This document shows positions 38,931 to 51,700 of a stretch of 64,000 nt of DNA, in pieces. This stretch comes from Vespula vulgaris. Its lineage: Eukaryota > Arthropoda > Insecta > Hymenoptera > Vespidae. Under the pieces are notes generated by a model. It searched no databases. It saw only the letters and a list, made by a program, of their open reading frames with translations, and had not been told where the DNA came from. A program made the position numbers and the translations under genes. Each line of letters begins with the position of its first letter. The stretch's first letter is position 1. Where the stretch lies: contig NC_066589.1 of assembly GCF_905475345.1 (NCBI RefSeq), forward strand, positions 1,558,501 through 1,622,500, given 5' to 3'.

Positions 38931-41900
38931 ATCATTGAATTTCAAATAAATATGCATACTAATCTTCGAAAAGGGTAGACGGTAAGAGAACGTCTTAAGG
39001 AAATTTTGAAGAAGATGTTGAAACTCGTTTATTTTATTGCAGCTCAAAGTTAAGAATGGTTACACACTCTACGAAATGTTTTCTTCGTTTAGAGAATCTG
39101 AGAGAGAGAGAGAGAGAGAAGAAAGGATCAAGATGCAAATATCGGAAGGATCATTGAAACACAGTCCACGTTCACGTCTAGAATATCGCAAATCGCTGCT
39201 GTTTGAGTATGAGTATGGTAGATGTGAAGGATCCAAGAGCGAACACGTAACGCTCGTAAAAGTGAAACTCGTGAAAAAGCGCTCGTTAAATCATACTTTT
39301 TTCTTGGCAATGCAGCTATTTCTCCTCTTTCTCTTTATTTTTTTCTTCGCCCTTCTCGGTGTCCTCCAAATATCAGATATTATTTGAAAGCCCACTTGAC
39401 CGAATTATTTCTTTTGCAAGTAAATCATTCGAACAATATTGCCCATCAAAAACTAATCGGTGCAAAGTGAACGGATAAAGATATATATATATATATATAT
39501 TAATAATTTATAATAAATAATTATAATAATATAAAGATTATAAATAGATATAGACAAACAATGATAATTCAATATTAAAAATGCAATTAATCGACTTGTT
39601 AAATTAAAAAAAAAAATTTATTATAAAAATAATATAAAAAAGAAAGAAAGGAAGGAAGGAAGAAAGTTAACTTCGACGATTCTGATCTTACTTTTCTTTT
39701 CAAAAATAGAGATAAATACTGAGAAAGCATCTGCTCGCGACGGAAAAGCCAGTGAGTTTACTTGCATTTAAAAAGAAAGCAGCAAAAAAAGGTCCTGGGA
39801 TTCTTCTTGATCGACCTAAGCGTCGAAAAAATTAAGACGCTTCTTCTTATTTTCTCTTGATAAAAGATAGCAATTTTTCTCGTAGCTGTATATTCGCGAA
39901 GAAAAAAGCAAATCAGAATGTTCCTCCTTCCTTTTCTTTTCCTTTTTCTCTATCCCCTTGGAGGAAAAATAATTTATTCTCTGGCGAACACTTTACCTAC
40001 CACCGTTCTTCGTCTTTCAAGGCCACTTAAATTACTTATCTCAAGATAGCGATGCTTTCAGTCGAGATACAGACATCTAATTGTAACTAATAGCTCAACG
40101 ACTTAAATTACCATATAAATTCGATCTCTAATAAAAATATACAAAATATTCTCCATATAATTTTACGAACGGAATTGAAATATGAAACATTTGAAATCAT
40201 TTTTATGTTATTATACATTTCATGAAAATAATGATAGAAATGAAAAACTTAAAAAACGAGATACAAATGTATATATCTTTTTTCTTTTTATTAGTTTTTA
40301 TAGCTTCACCTGTTGAACTAAATTAAAAATTTCATAGTTATAATATATGTCAAATATTTTTCAGCGAACACTCGGTCTTCTTTTTTTTACGGGTTACGTG
40401 AAAATATATAACAGCTGTATATTTATGTCAACATTAGATGGAGAATACGAAATGAAATATATAACGATTGCAATATTATTTCGAAAGCATTTCACACTAT
40501 CGTTGATCTAAGTCTAACATAAGAGACAGATTTCATCTTAGCAACGAAGAGAAGGAAATGTAAATGGATGATAGTTCGCGAATACCTCAATAGTTTAACC
40601 TAGTTAACTGACTAAAGCAGAGTTTCTTGGTAGAACTTCGATGATAAGGACCAACCTCTGTTGTCGAGCCTAAAACAATGAACGTTAGCCAATAGAGAAG
40701 TCAAAGCTGGAGTTACTTTCTAATAGCACACTCTAATGGGAAATATACTAAAGCGATTCACCAACTATTCTAAAATCATCAAATAGACAGAAACCAGTAG
40801 TAGTCTAATTCAAAACGATTTACGTTTATACGTGCCAGTGAAATATAATAACAAGTAATATTATAAAATAGAAATTTTTGGAACAAAATATCGAAGACTA
40901 ATTTCGTGAGACAAAAGTTCTACGAGAGAGCAACGAAGTTACCTTCTGATGTGTGTGTATATATTAGTGATAAAAAATAAATGAAGTAAACTTTGGTTTC
41001 GTTATTAAAAGTGAACGAAAGAAGATCGAACGAACGGAATAAAAAATATTCATAACAGAGAAATATGCAAAGACTTTGCCTTGATATTCCTATAACAACA
41101 AAGGATCGCAAAAATGGAATTGAATTTTGCATAAAGTAATACCAACACATACACGTGGATTCGTCTTTCTGAATCAAAAACAAAGTTACCATTTTTATAA
41201 AGAGATATACGTATTTCATAAGGTCGGATATCGTATCGTTAGATATGTGCATTCACACGTATATGTACAACCCATATGTATGTATTACGACCAATATGTG
41301 ATATATCTAGATGGTATTGATTATCGAATAACGATACCTGTACAAAGCTTTTATTTCGTTTCATCGTGATATTAATTAAATTTAGGAAAAAATTTGTGAT
41401 TAATTGTGTTGACTGGTTGCCGTTTTCTCTCCTTCTTTCTTTCTCTCTCTCTTTCTCTCTGTCTGTTACTCTGTCTATTTATCTATCTCTGCTACGGATA
41501 AATTAATAATTATACTTAATAAACATTAATTATATCATTAATTAATATCATATAAATATCATTTAAATATCACTACTTCATGAAATTACACTTTTTATTC
41601 GTCATTTATAATCAATAAAAGAATTTAATATTTATTTATATTCAATCGTTATTATAATCGAATTATTACAATTCAGATAAATTTCTTTTAACGGCCGTAT
41701 CTATTTATCTTAATTAATGAATATTTTCATGATTACGAATTTATTTTCATATATATCTTCTTTGAAACATAAAAATTATATCAATTACAAACGTCCAAAA
41801 AATATATATTTAATTCTTTTTTAACATCCCTCTTTTAAATTTTATAATTTTAATTTGTTCTTTTACGAGTCATACTACTCAGCACATAAACAAGTTCACA

Positions 41901-41984
41901 GAGACGAAAGACGTCTACTTAAATCAATCGTTAATTAGACCATGTTTAGAGCCACGAGATGCGGAGAGTAATAAAAAGAAAAAT

Positions 41985-42058
41985 AGAAAAAGAAAAAGAG
42001 AGAAAGCAAAGGAAAAGAGAGAGAAAGAGAAAGAGAGAGAGAGAGAGAGAAGAGAGAA
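41985..42058. repeat. (GA)n/(GAAA)n tract
   Basis: Purine-only tract. Confidence 0.85.
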
Positions 42059-43718
42059 ATCACTATTATAAGAACATGGAAGTACTCTGGCATTTGAACA
42101 AACGGGTAACTGTGAGTGTACTCACGTTTGGCTTTGACGTTTGAAAAGAGAGAACGCCATTCGATACATCTCTACCCTGTTTACTAGAATCACCCTGTGC
42201 ATACCTATTTGTTCAAGGATTCTTCGACTTCATTCTCTTCAAAGGCCAGTGAAAACTAGTTTTCCGTTTTGATAAAGATCAATAACATCGACGATCACTT
42301 TTATTAATAACTAATTTACTTATTAGAACTAATTATTAACAGTTAGAAATACTAACAGCTAGAAAAATATTTTGAAGACAAATTTTATTTACTGATGAAA
42401 TTTTATTTGCATTGAGCACAATAAATGATTTAAAATAATTATTAAGAAATTGATTTTAATGATTCATCTCGAAGTCGAAATTTTTTCAAGCGAACAAATT
42501 TGATAAGTAATATTCTAATACGAAATATCGTTTATGAGAAATGGAATTAAATTAAAGATATGATTGAACGAGTATCGTAATTGTAACAAAAGTAAGCGAA
42601 CATTTGGTTTTATATTTCATTCTGAACAATTTTACAGGTTCCAGTTAAAATTTTTAACAGATTTAAAAGCATATTTATGCTTTTTGGAAGCGTTGACTGG
42701 TGAAAGTAAAAAAAAAAAGAATAAAAAAATTTGGACTGCATAGATGGAGCAAAAACGGGTTTTTTTTTTATCCTCGGCGTGCACGAACCGCGTAGACGAA
42801 AATGGATTATGAACCATAACACGCGTTACGTGCTTACGGGCTTTCGTAGCGTAGTATGCCATTTATTTTACAAGAGTATTTTCACCTACATTTTTGTCTT
42901 CCACAAGCTTAATAAACATTAGCTTAGTTTATTATTTGCTTATATTAATGCACTGATTAAATACTGTGTTAGAATATCAGTGTACGCTTTCCTCAATTTC
43001 AAATATTTATGACATTGTATGAATTTCTGCAAATTCTGATCGAAAAAAAAAGAACTCTTCGAAAACAATTAATAAAATATCAATTACTGACAATATTTTT
43101 TTCAATTCTCAACATTTGTTTAATGTTAATCACGAAATTTCATGAATTTCGAAAAATTTTTGTTTCGATAAAAAAAAGTTCTAAAAAGTGCACTCTTTCC
43201 ATCATAAAATTATTGCTCTTTGCATTTTTCATATGTTTCAATATTTTTTGTCATACCTTCCTCGACTGTTTCTTTTTTTTAACATTACATAAACGAGTAA
43301 CTAATATATAGATAGAACTATATTTTCTTTTTAAATTATTATATTATTTTATATCTTTTTTATTACATTTAATATCTAAGATATATGTATACAAATATAG
43401 AAAATATAATAAATTTACGAATATTTTTTAAGCTTAAAAATTATTACTATATTAATTATTAATAATTATTTTGAAATATTATTATATAAGTAATATCTAC
43501 CTATTTAATTTAACAATAAGAAATATCGGGTGAGACAAAAGATACGTTCATTTTCGAATTGTCGATGAAGCAACGATATTATTGATTTCAGTCTTACATT
43601 AGTCTGTGGCACACTTTTCCTGAGGTTAAATCGCACAGAACACGTTTTGCTATTTTGATATAGAGTACAAGAAAGCTTTCAGCAACTGTTTGTTTTTTCT
43701 CCCTCTTTGTCTTACTTC

Positions 43719-43721
<3 letters not shown>

Positions 43722-43784
<63 letters not shown>
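43722..43784. repeat. (CT)n microsatellite
   Basis: Long, nearly pure CT run. Confidence 0.95.
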
Positions 43785-43786
<2 letters not shown>

Positions 43787-45794
43787 TTATCCATCCTTCT
43801 GTCTTTTCGAAAAGCAGAGTACCGAGAAAATGTACAGCACTCAGTAACACGTTTATATTACTACCTAAGACGAGGAGGAGGTTACTCCAGCATCGATTTA
43901 TAGAAAACGAGTATCGAATATGCTGTTTGTTGATTGATACAACTGTAAATTTTTGTTTACAAACGACTCTCATTTCTTTACTTTCCATCATAGTCGATAA
44001 AAAATATAGAATCCTTTTATCTTGAATAAAAATGAAAATATCAACACGATTATTTAAATAAACTTTTTCAAATTGCTGAGTAAGAGATGACTGTTATCGA
44101 GTTTCTTTCCATTCTAGATTTTTGAAATGCTTAAACGAGGTGGAATATTAAACGTTTGAAAAGATTGTAAGAATCAGAACGTGAGGCGCTTACAAATGAT
44201 CAAATTATACCTGTTACCTTGGCAAATTCGGCTTAGCAGCATCCGTGATCCATGAAAGATGTAACGAAGATAAGAGAGAAGATTTTATAATATTTAACTT
44301 GTGAAAAAACATTTGTTGCCAAAAGTTCCTTTGCTAAAACTTCCTTGCATCTTTTATTATGTAAATACGATTGATATATAAAAACTAAAAGTACATCACA
44401 ATTAATTTGATATTCGAAATCGATTAAATCACTAAATTATTTTGATATTCGAAAGAAATTTCTTTTTAATTTTGGATTTTTTCTTTTAAACTTACACTCA
44501 CTTATATACAAAAGAAATATAAAATGTAAAATAATTATTAATGATAAATAATGATCATCGCGAATGTAAAGTATTTCGCTTTTCAATGCGTACCGTCTCA
44601 AAATTCGCTCGAATTTTTTATTTATATAAAGTATTTTAAAGAAGAAGAAAAGAAAAAAGAAAGAAAAAAAAAGGAAATAGAAAAATAAACCTCTTTTCTA
44701 CAGAATTGTATGCTTTTCATCTAGAGACGTATGATTCCTCGATCTTCCTTCTTGGAATTTTCAAAGGAAAAAGTCTGGACATTTGTCACGTTGCATAATA
44801 GCATTCGAGAAAAATTCAAACTATATATATCAAAGCAAAATCCGATATACAGCATATAAGAATTTGTTATCACGATAACGACTTATATAAACGATTTAAA
44901 ATTGATTATAACATGAAAAAAGAATTGAAAGTTATTAACTATAATTAATAAAATTACGATTATGTCTCTTCGATCCGATTAATAATATGACAAAAAAAAA
45001 AGAAAAGATAATAATATTGAATATAATAATATTGAACTAAATAAAAAACTTTTGCTTTGGAACTATTTTTCTTTTTTGTCGTTCGATAAAACGTGTAAAT
45101 TGACCAAATTAATAATTGTTATACATAAAAGAAATGAGAATAAGAAATGAAATTATAGTTAGCAGTTTTATCAGATCGACAGGAAAGTTTTTCAAGAAAA
45201 TATATATAAATTTGATTCGTAAGAATGACGTTCGAATAATTCACGAGAAACCGAACTGGATCTTTGTAGCATTCGACGAAGAAGAAAAGTAGTTTCGAAG
45301 GGGAATGCAACACCCGTCAACTTTATTGTCACGTTTCAAAGAACATTTCAATGTCTTCGAACTCGCGTAACGAGAGTTACTGCATAACGAGATCCTCTTT
45401 ACGGCTTGCATTCTTACTTATTTTCATCTAATTAAATCGAATTATATCAAAAGAAATGAAAATAAATAATTCTTTTACAATTTACCTTTCCTTTTTCTTC
45501 TTTTTTATAAAATTTCTTTTCGCATCATTAATGAATTTAACATTACTGAAGTATACGACGAAGTTAAAGATATCATTGGATATTAATCTTAAATTGGAAT
45601 TAATATCAGTCATATTAGATTTTCATTTATTAAATCAAAGTAAAATAAATATAATTACGTGTTATTTGATATATAAAGAATTATGAAAGAGAATAATTAA
45701 CATTAATTTCGATTTCGTCTGATTTCGATCAAAATAAAATAAATATGATCATGTGTTAATTTGTATAGAGAAAGTTTATATAAAGAAAATCAAG

Positions 45795-45838
45795 AAAAAG
45801 GAAAAGGAAAAGGAAAAGGAAAAGGAAAAGGAAAGGAA
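45795..45838. repeat. (GGAAAA)n hexanucleotide repeat
   Basis: About seven units of aaggaa-type purine hexamer. Confidence 0.9.
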
Positions 45839-46582
45839 ACTAAACGTAAAAGATGTAATAACTTACATAAGACCGAGCGTGTCTTCCTTTCTACGACCCG
45901 ACAACGACTGATGTCCTAAACAAAACAGAGAAGGAACGAAGTATAGAAAAGAAATAAAAACAGAACGTTCACATCTCAAGGTGACAATCACAATAATAGA
46001 CATTTATCTAAATATTTTTCTTTTTCTCTCTTAATAAAAACATCGAAGAAAAACATAACGTGTTAAAAGTTTCAAGGATTTCTATAGAATTTTCTAGGAA
46101 TGAATAAGGATTCGTTATACGATCGAAAAAATTTATACGAATCTTTGAATTCCGCAATCAGCCCTAAATTGTCTCGAAGGGACTCGCTTGATTCTTCGTT
46201 ACCATCGACAAAAATTTTCTTCCTTTCACGAAGGGAATCGAATGAAAGAAGGCTACAATGCTTTTTTTTTCCTTTTTTTTTTCCTTTTTTAGGAACTGCT
46301 TGGTTGTAGCACGTAATCGCAATGATATTAGACGCTCATTCAATCCGGCTAATTGTGAACGAACCTTTTGCACCTCCCTTGAATCCTAATGCACTGGCTT
46401 CGGTGTCTATTTCGTGCGTTATCTTCTTTGTTCCTTTGTATCTCAAATACGAGATAACTTTTATAGAAAAATACTTGAAATCGCATTTTGTAAAAATGCT
46501 TTTAAAGATATAACCATCGTAAAAATGTGATTTTCCTTTTTACGATAGTAAGAGAAAATAAAATTTATTAGTAGGTACGTAC

Positions 46583-46583
<1 letters not shown>

Positions 46584-46633
<50 letters not shown>

Positions 46634-46655
46634 ACATACATACATACATACATTT
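46584..46655. repeat. (TA)n(CATA)n microsatellite
   Basis: Pure ta run followed by catacatacata. Confidence 0.95.
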
Positions 46656-47681
46656 GATATGCGTTTAGTTTTACAAACAACGAACGTAAACTTTCTAATC
46701 ATTAATATTATTATAATCATATTTATATTAAAATCGTTTGAAAAATAAAACTATCGTGAAAAATTTTATTTTTTATTAATCAATTGAATTAGAAGGTAAA
46801 ATATAAAAGATACATATGTATATATATATATACTATATGCTTTCAATTTTATGAAGCCACGATGAACGTTTTAATCGTTAGTACGATCATTAACATAATC
46901 GTTATTACCTTATAGAACGATATCGCCTAACGTAAAAGCCTGCACTTAGCGGATTCTCAAAGGTTATTTCATCGAAAGGCAATTATAAAGACCATCCTAT
47001 GCGCCTGTCATATGTAGGTCACCGTGATGACATTACGAGCAGTAATAGTAATTACTCGAACCGGAAATAGAAGAGAAACGAAGAGACCATTTCCGTGGGC
47101 CATCGCAAATCGAACGAGCTAGTAAATCTGATGAGCGAATTAACCACGGCAGATTTAATATGGCTACAAATTGACGCGCTCGATCTTCCGTATAATTGAC
47201 AATCTTCATATTTATTAATTTGAATTTGAAAAAAGTGCTAAAGGCGATTTACATCGCGAGCATATTTATACGAATGAATTAATGAGTTCATTTTGCCTGA
47301 GAATAATAAAAGCTGTTCAATCGAATGGAAATATCGAACTTAACAGAGTTCTCTTCTAAACTTCCTTTCTCACCTCGATTAAATCCCTAAAAGATCGGAG
47401 AAAACTGGGAAAACTTAATAAATCGAAATAATTCATCAAATAAGAAATAAATTAGTCGCGTGCATATCTAATATATTAATTATTCGTTTTGTGGAGATTT
47501 AAAGAAACATTTAAAGTATTTTCAAAATAGATATAAATCGAAGCGATACGACAAATTTTATTGTAACAATATCAGCGTTATATAAAGATCATAATTATCA
47601 TAATTAAGATCCATCTTTATTATAATATTTCGATTATTTCAATAAAATATACAATAATAATAATAATAATTTTCTTTGAAA

Positions 47682-47687
47682 TTTATT
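47682..47687 (-). terminator. Possible OPLAH poly(A) signal AATAAA
   Basis: AATAAA on the minus strand about 300 bases past the OPLAH stop. In DNA this AT-rich such hexamers occur often by chance, so this is only a plausible site. Confidence 0.22.
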
Positions 47688-47982
47688 ATCTATCCAGAAC
47701 GACACATTCTTCCTATCAAAGTTAACTAAACTTCCTAAACCTGTCGTATACGTTGAGTTATCCTTTCAAGTGTATCAAACTACCGATAATCCCTCCCTCC
47801 TTCCTCTTCCTTCCAGGTGCATACTTCGTAAGTAACTATTACCAAATTCTCTTAGCTAGCTATATAAACTTTCATAGATACACACACGCACATTTGATAC
47901 GAAGAAGCGTTAGACGATGAGTAACTTGTAACCAGTGATGTAACGAACAGATTAAATCGATTCTCTAGGACTTAACTTTGTG

Positions 47983-48350
47983 TTATACGGATTCCTGAGC
48001 TTTTCTATACTCGAAAACGCTCCCACGTTCTAGGAACGTTCGAGATGCTGTCCTCGTAAAAGATGGCTGCTTTGTATCACGGGAACCATAACCACCTCCA
48101 CCGGGTGTTTCTAAGATGAAGCTATCCTGTAAAATATGAGACTGCATTTTTTTATCTTTCTTTTTTTTTACTTTTTTTTTTGTTACATCGTTACCTTTAG
48201 ATTTTTGATACTTTGACGTTCATATTACTACTATTATCTATGATGTTTTATCATCTATACTATCACGTAATACGAAAATAATAATAGGATATTCTTTTTA
48301 TTATCATTATATTATTTTATTATTATTTTGATATATATAATAATAAAAAG

Positions 48351-48397
<47 letters not shown>

Positions 48398-48675
48398 CAT
48401 TCTAACGATCATTTCTTTCTCTAGACATTTCCCTTCTTACAAATTTTTTTGACTCATATTTCTTTTTAAAGTTTTCAACAAATCAATCCTAATTACACAT
48501 GAGTCCTATTTAATTCTATAATAAAATTTATAGAAAACTTGTTACTTTCGAGAATTGATTTTTTTCCTAAATTCAACTTGAAATTAAAAGAATGAAAAAA
48601 TTATAGTAAGTGTTTATAAATATTCTTTTCTGATATAACAATTAGATATATCATTTTTTTAAGTTTCTAATAGAC

Positions 48676-48717
<42 letters not shown>

Positions 48718-51700
48718 GAAAAAGAAAAAAGATTGTTAGTTATTTTCAGCAACATAATTTCTATTCGAAAGTAGGAGCATTAAATGAAGAACTAAGGACA
48801 AAATGTCTTAGAGCGACTATGAAAAAAATAAGGAAAGAAAAGAAGAGAAAAAGTAAGAGACAGGAAGTAGCGATCTTTTGCTGTCTCTACTCTTGTACAT
48901 CAATCGTGGAAGCTTGACGGACAAGACTGTATAAGATCCGCGAATAGAGATACGATTATTGCTGCTCTGATAAACCTCAAAGCTTTCACTACTTGTGTAG
49001 ACTCGAATGGACAAGTAGAAGAAGAGTCTCCGATGCTGAATCGTTGGTAGTAACGTAACTTACTCGAACTTACGTAGTTTTCACAAAAGGTAAGAAAGAG
49101 TAGAACGCAAGGAGAACCTCATAATTAAAATTAAAAATTTACTGATTAATGAAACTTGTCGACGATTCGAAAAAAATAATTAAGCAAAATTTTGCGAGAA
49201 TGTTATCATAAAATAAAAAATATTTCAACATTTATTTATACCTCTTTAAAAAAGATTGCAATTGTTTTTTATTTATTTATGTATTCTTTTTTTTAAAAGA
49301 TGGACTACGTAAACGTCGATCGTTATCTAATAATAGATATAAATTTTACGAAAATGATGTCGTTCTTTGTGCGGAAACGCACACGTTGGTAGCTCCAGTG
49401 AGATTTTTAAGAGCAGACAGGAAAGACAGATCGTATCTACCGAGATAAAATCTTTACGAGGCTACATAAAAAGCCGGAATACTGCTGTCCTTCCTATCTC
49501 TTTCTCTCTCTCTTTTTTTTCTCCCTTTATATATATATTTTTTTTATCTTTTCTTACTCCTTTTACTCACCTCTCATGCGAATTTTAAAAAGTCTACGTC
49601 TCGAGAAGGCTCACAAAACTATTACTCTACAAATTCTCATCCCTTTTTTTCTGCACTATATTCAAATAACACAATACATGTTTTATTTCACTACTTTGAA
49701 TCGTTTCATTCTTTTGAATGCTACATATTCGACAATTTTCTTATATGTTAAAACAAAAGAATTAGCTTTTCTTTTTTCTTTCTTTTAAAAAAGAAAAAAA
49801 AAGAGCAAGAAATAGAAATCCTTCAGAAATTTTATCCCGAATTTAATTAACAAATTAAAAAGAAACGTAATTAACAATTCGACATAAAAATTTGATATTT
49901 TATTAATTATAATAAATAAATGTGTCAATGATACCTGATCGTAGTCGTTGATGTAATCAGAATAATGTGAATGATTGTTTTAATATTAAAGCTTTAATTG
50001 AATATATCTGTGCACCCGATTAAACGAAATTGTGAAATACATTGAAATGACTAATGGAAAGATGAAGATAGAGAAAGTTTAAAATAAATCAAGGCACGAC
50101 GTCTCTTGAATAACCGTGAAAATTGACTATGATGATAAAAATAGACTCTAGTCTTACCCCAGCGTGGACGGGCACCGCAGTTTTCGGACCTAAACTGATC
50201 ATTCTACCATCCATCTTTCTGAGTGTATTTTTGCCACGAGCACCCGGTGAACCACCCGCTAAGCCTGGAGGACAATGGACTCGTCTTTCAGTTAATACCG
50301 ATAACGTCATTGGTGCTCTAAAAAAGACATTCGGAATATAGAAAGTATATTTTATTTTAAGTTTTGAATCCCTTGAAATTCATGCTCGTTTATTTTCGCT
50401 TTCACATTCTTCTCCAAAGTCAAAAATAATTTCTTCAAGATACTTTTCCATGTACCTGAAAATCATTTCCCGTATGACACCATCACCACCACGATGTGCA
50501 CCCTCACCACCGGTTCCAGGGCGAAGAGAAAATTTGTTTAGTATCACCGGATAACGTAATTCTAATATTTCTGGATCGGTAATTCGCGTGTTGGTCATGT
50601 GTGTGTGAACGCCACCTCTACCATCCCACGTTGGACCCTTTAAATTATACATGTGTTTCTATCATTATTCTTCATACATTATATACATTTTATAGAACAA
50701 TAATGGAGCAGATAAAAATAAATTAATAAGTGTAATGTCTTACAAAGTATTTAATTCCTTGTTTAGAAGCATAAAAAAGGAATAGAAAATAAAAAGACAT
50801 ATAAAAATGAAGTGCTCGTTATATAAATGAAATAATTTATAATATATGATTCTCTTACAGCTCCACTACCACCAGCAACAGTTTCATAATAACCCCATTC
50901 GACTGTACCAAGCGTAACATTATTCATACATCCTTGAGAAGCAGCACAAGCTCCAAAAGCTTGCAGAACAACATCAACGACTCGTTGAGAGGTCAAAACA
51001 TTACCACCGACTACGGCAGCTCCATCAGAGGGATCCAAAAGAGAACCCTTGGGAATAATAACCTTGACAGGTTTCAAACATCCCTAAGGAAAGATAAATC
51101 TCATGAATGAATTCGAACAGAATTGTAGAGTTTATTTGTTCTACGTTATGTTTCTCACTTGATTCAACGGTACGTCCCGTCCAACGATAGATCTGAGACA
51201 ATAAATAAGTGCCGAAAGTGTTACAGCACGTGGTGCATTACAATTACCCCAAACTTCATATCCAGTGCCACTAAATAAAATTGATAGGTATTTTGAAAAT
51301 TTCAAACTTCGTAGATTTACGAATTCAAAAGCTAACGAGTAAGACAATGAGTTTGAACTCACGTGAAATCACAAACTGCTTCACCCTTCTCAACGTCAAA
51401 GTCTAATTGCAACTTAATCCGGCTACCATCGTCGAGATAATCGACGGCAGTGACGCTGCTACTCCCACTATCCCGAAGTACTTTATTACCGACCAACTTC
51501 AACATATCCCTAACAGCAAGTTCGGCATTCTGTTGAATGTGACCCATGTACGCTTGAACAACGTCAAGGCCATAAATATCGATCAGTTCGTTCACCAACT
51601 GAGTTCCCTTTAAATGAATAACAAACGCGTTAGAAAAATAATCGATTATATATTCCACATAAATATATATACGTATACATTTGCAATACATGCATGTTAT

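Larger units (their letters stand above)
38371..47982. other. 9.6 kb without a recognised gene
   Basis: AT-rich DNA downstream of OPLAH with microsatellites. An open frame at 39043-39387 follows a fine acceptor (tttattttattgcag), but it is partly GA-repeat coding (RESEREREREER) and has no donor or family match, so I do not call it a gene. Nothing else supported. Confidence 0.55.
48127..50157 (-). other. Last and largest OPLAH intron (2.0 kb)
   Basis: Separates OPLAH exon 20 from the terminal exon. It is far larger than the other introns of the gene (66-348 bp). It contains a (TA)n tract (48352-48395), a (GA)n tract (48680-48722), and AT-rich DNA with no credible internal gene. The donor is GGG|GTAAGAC and the acceptor is atattttacag. 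Confidence 0.85.

Noticed and set aside
39043..39387. Open frame after a good acceptor, ending in a hydrophobic segment
   Set aside because: Part of it is translation of a (GA)n tract, there is no donor or family similarity, and composition outside the repeat is ordinary.
43530..43580. gggtgagacaaaagatacg, considered as a mariner-type terminal repeat
   Set aside because: No matching inverted end and no transposase remnant nearby.
50123..50341. 72-codon plus-strand frame opposite OPLAH
   Set aside because: Antisense shadow of OPLAH exon 20, which has full family support.
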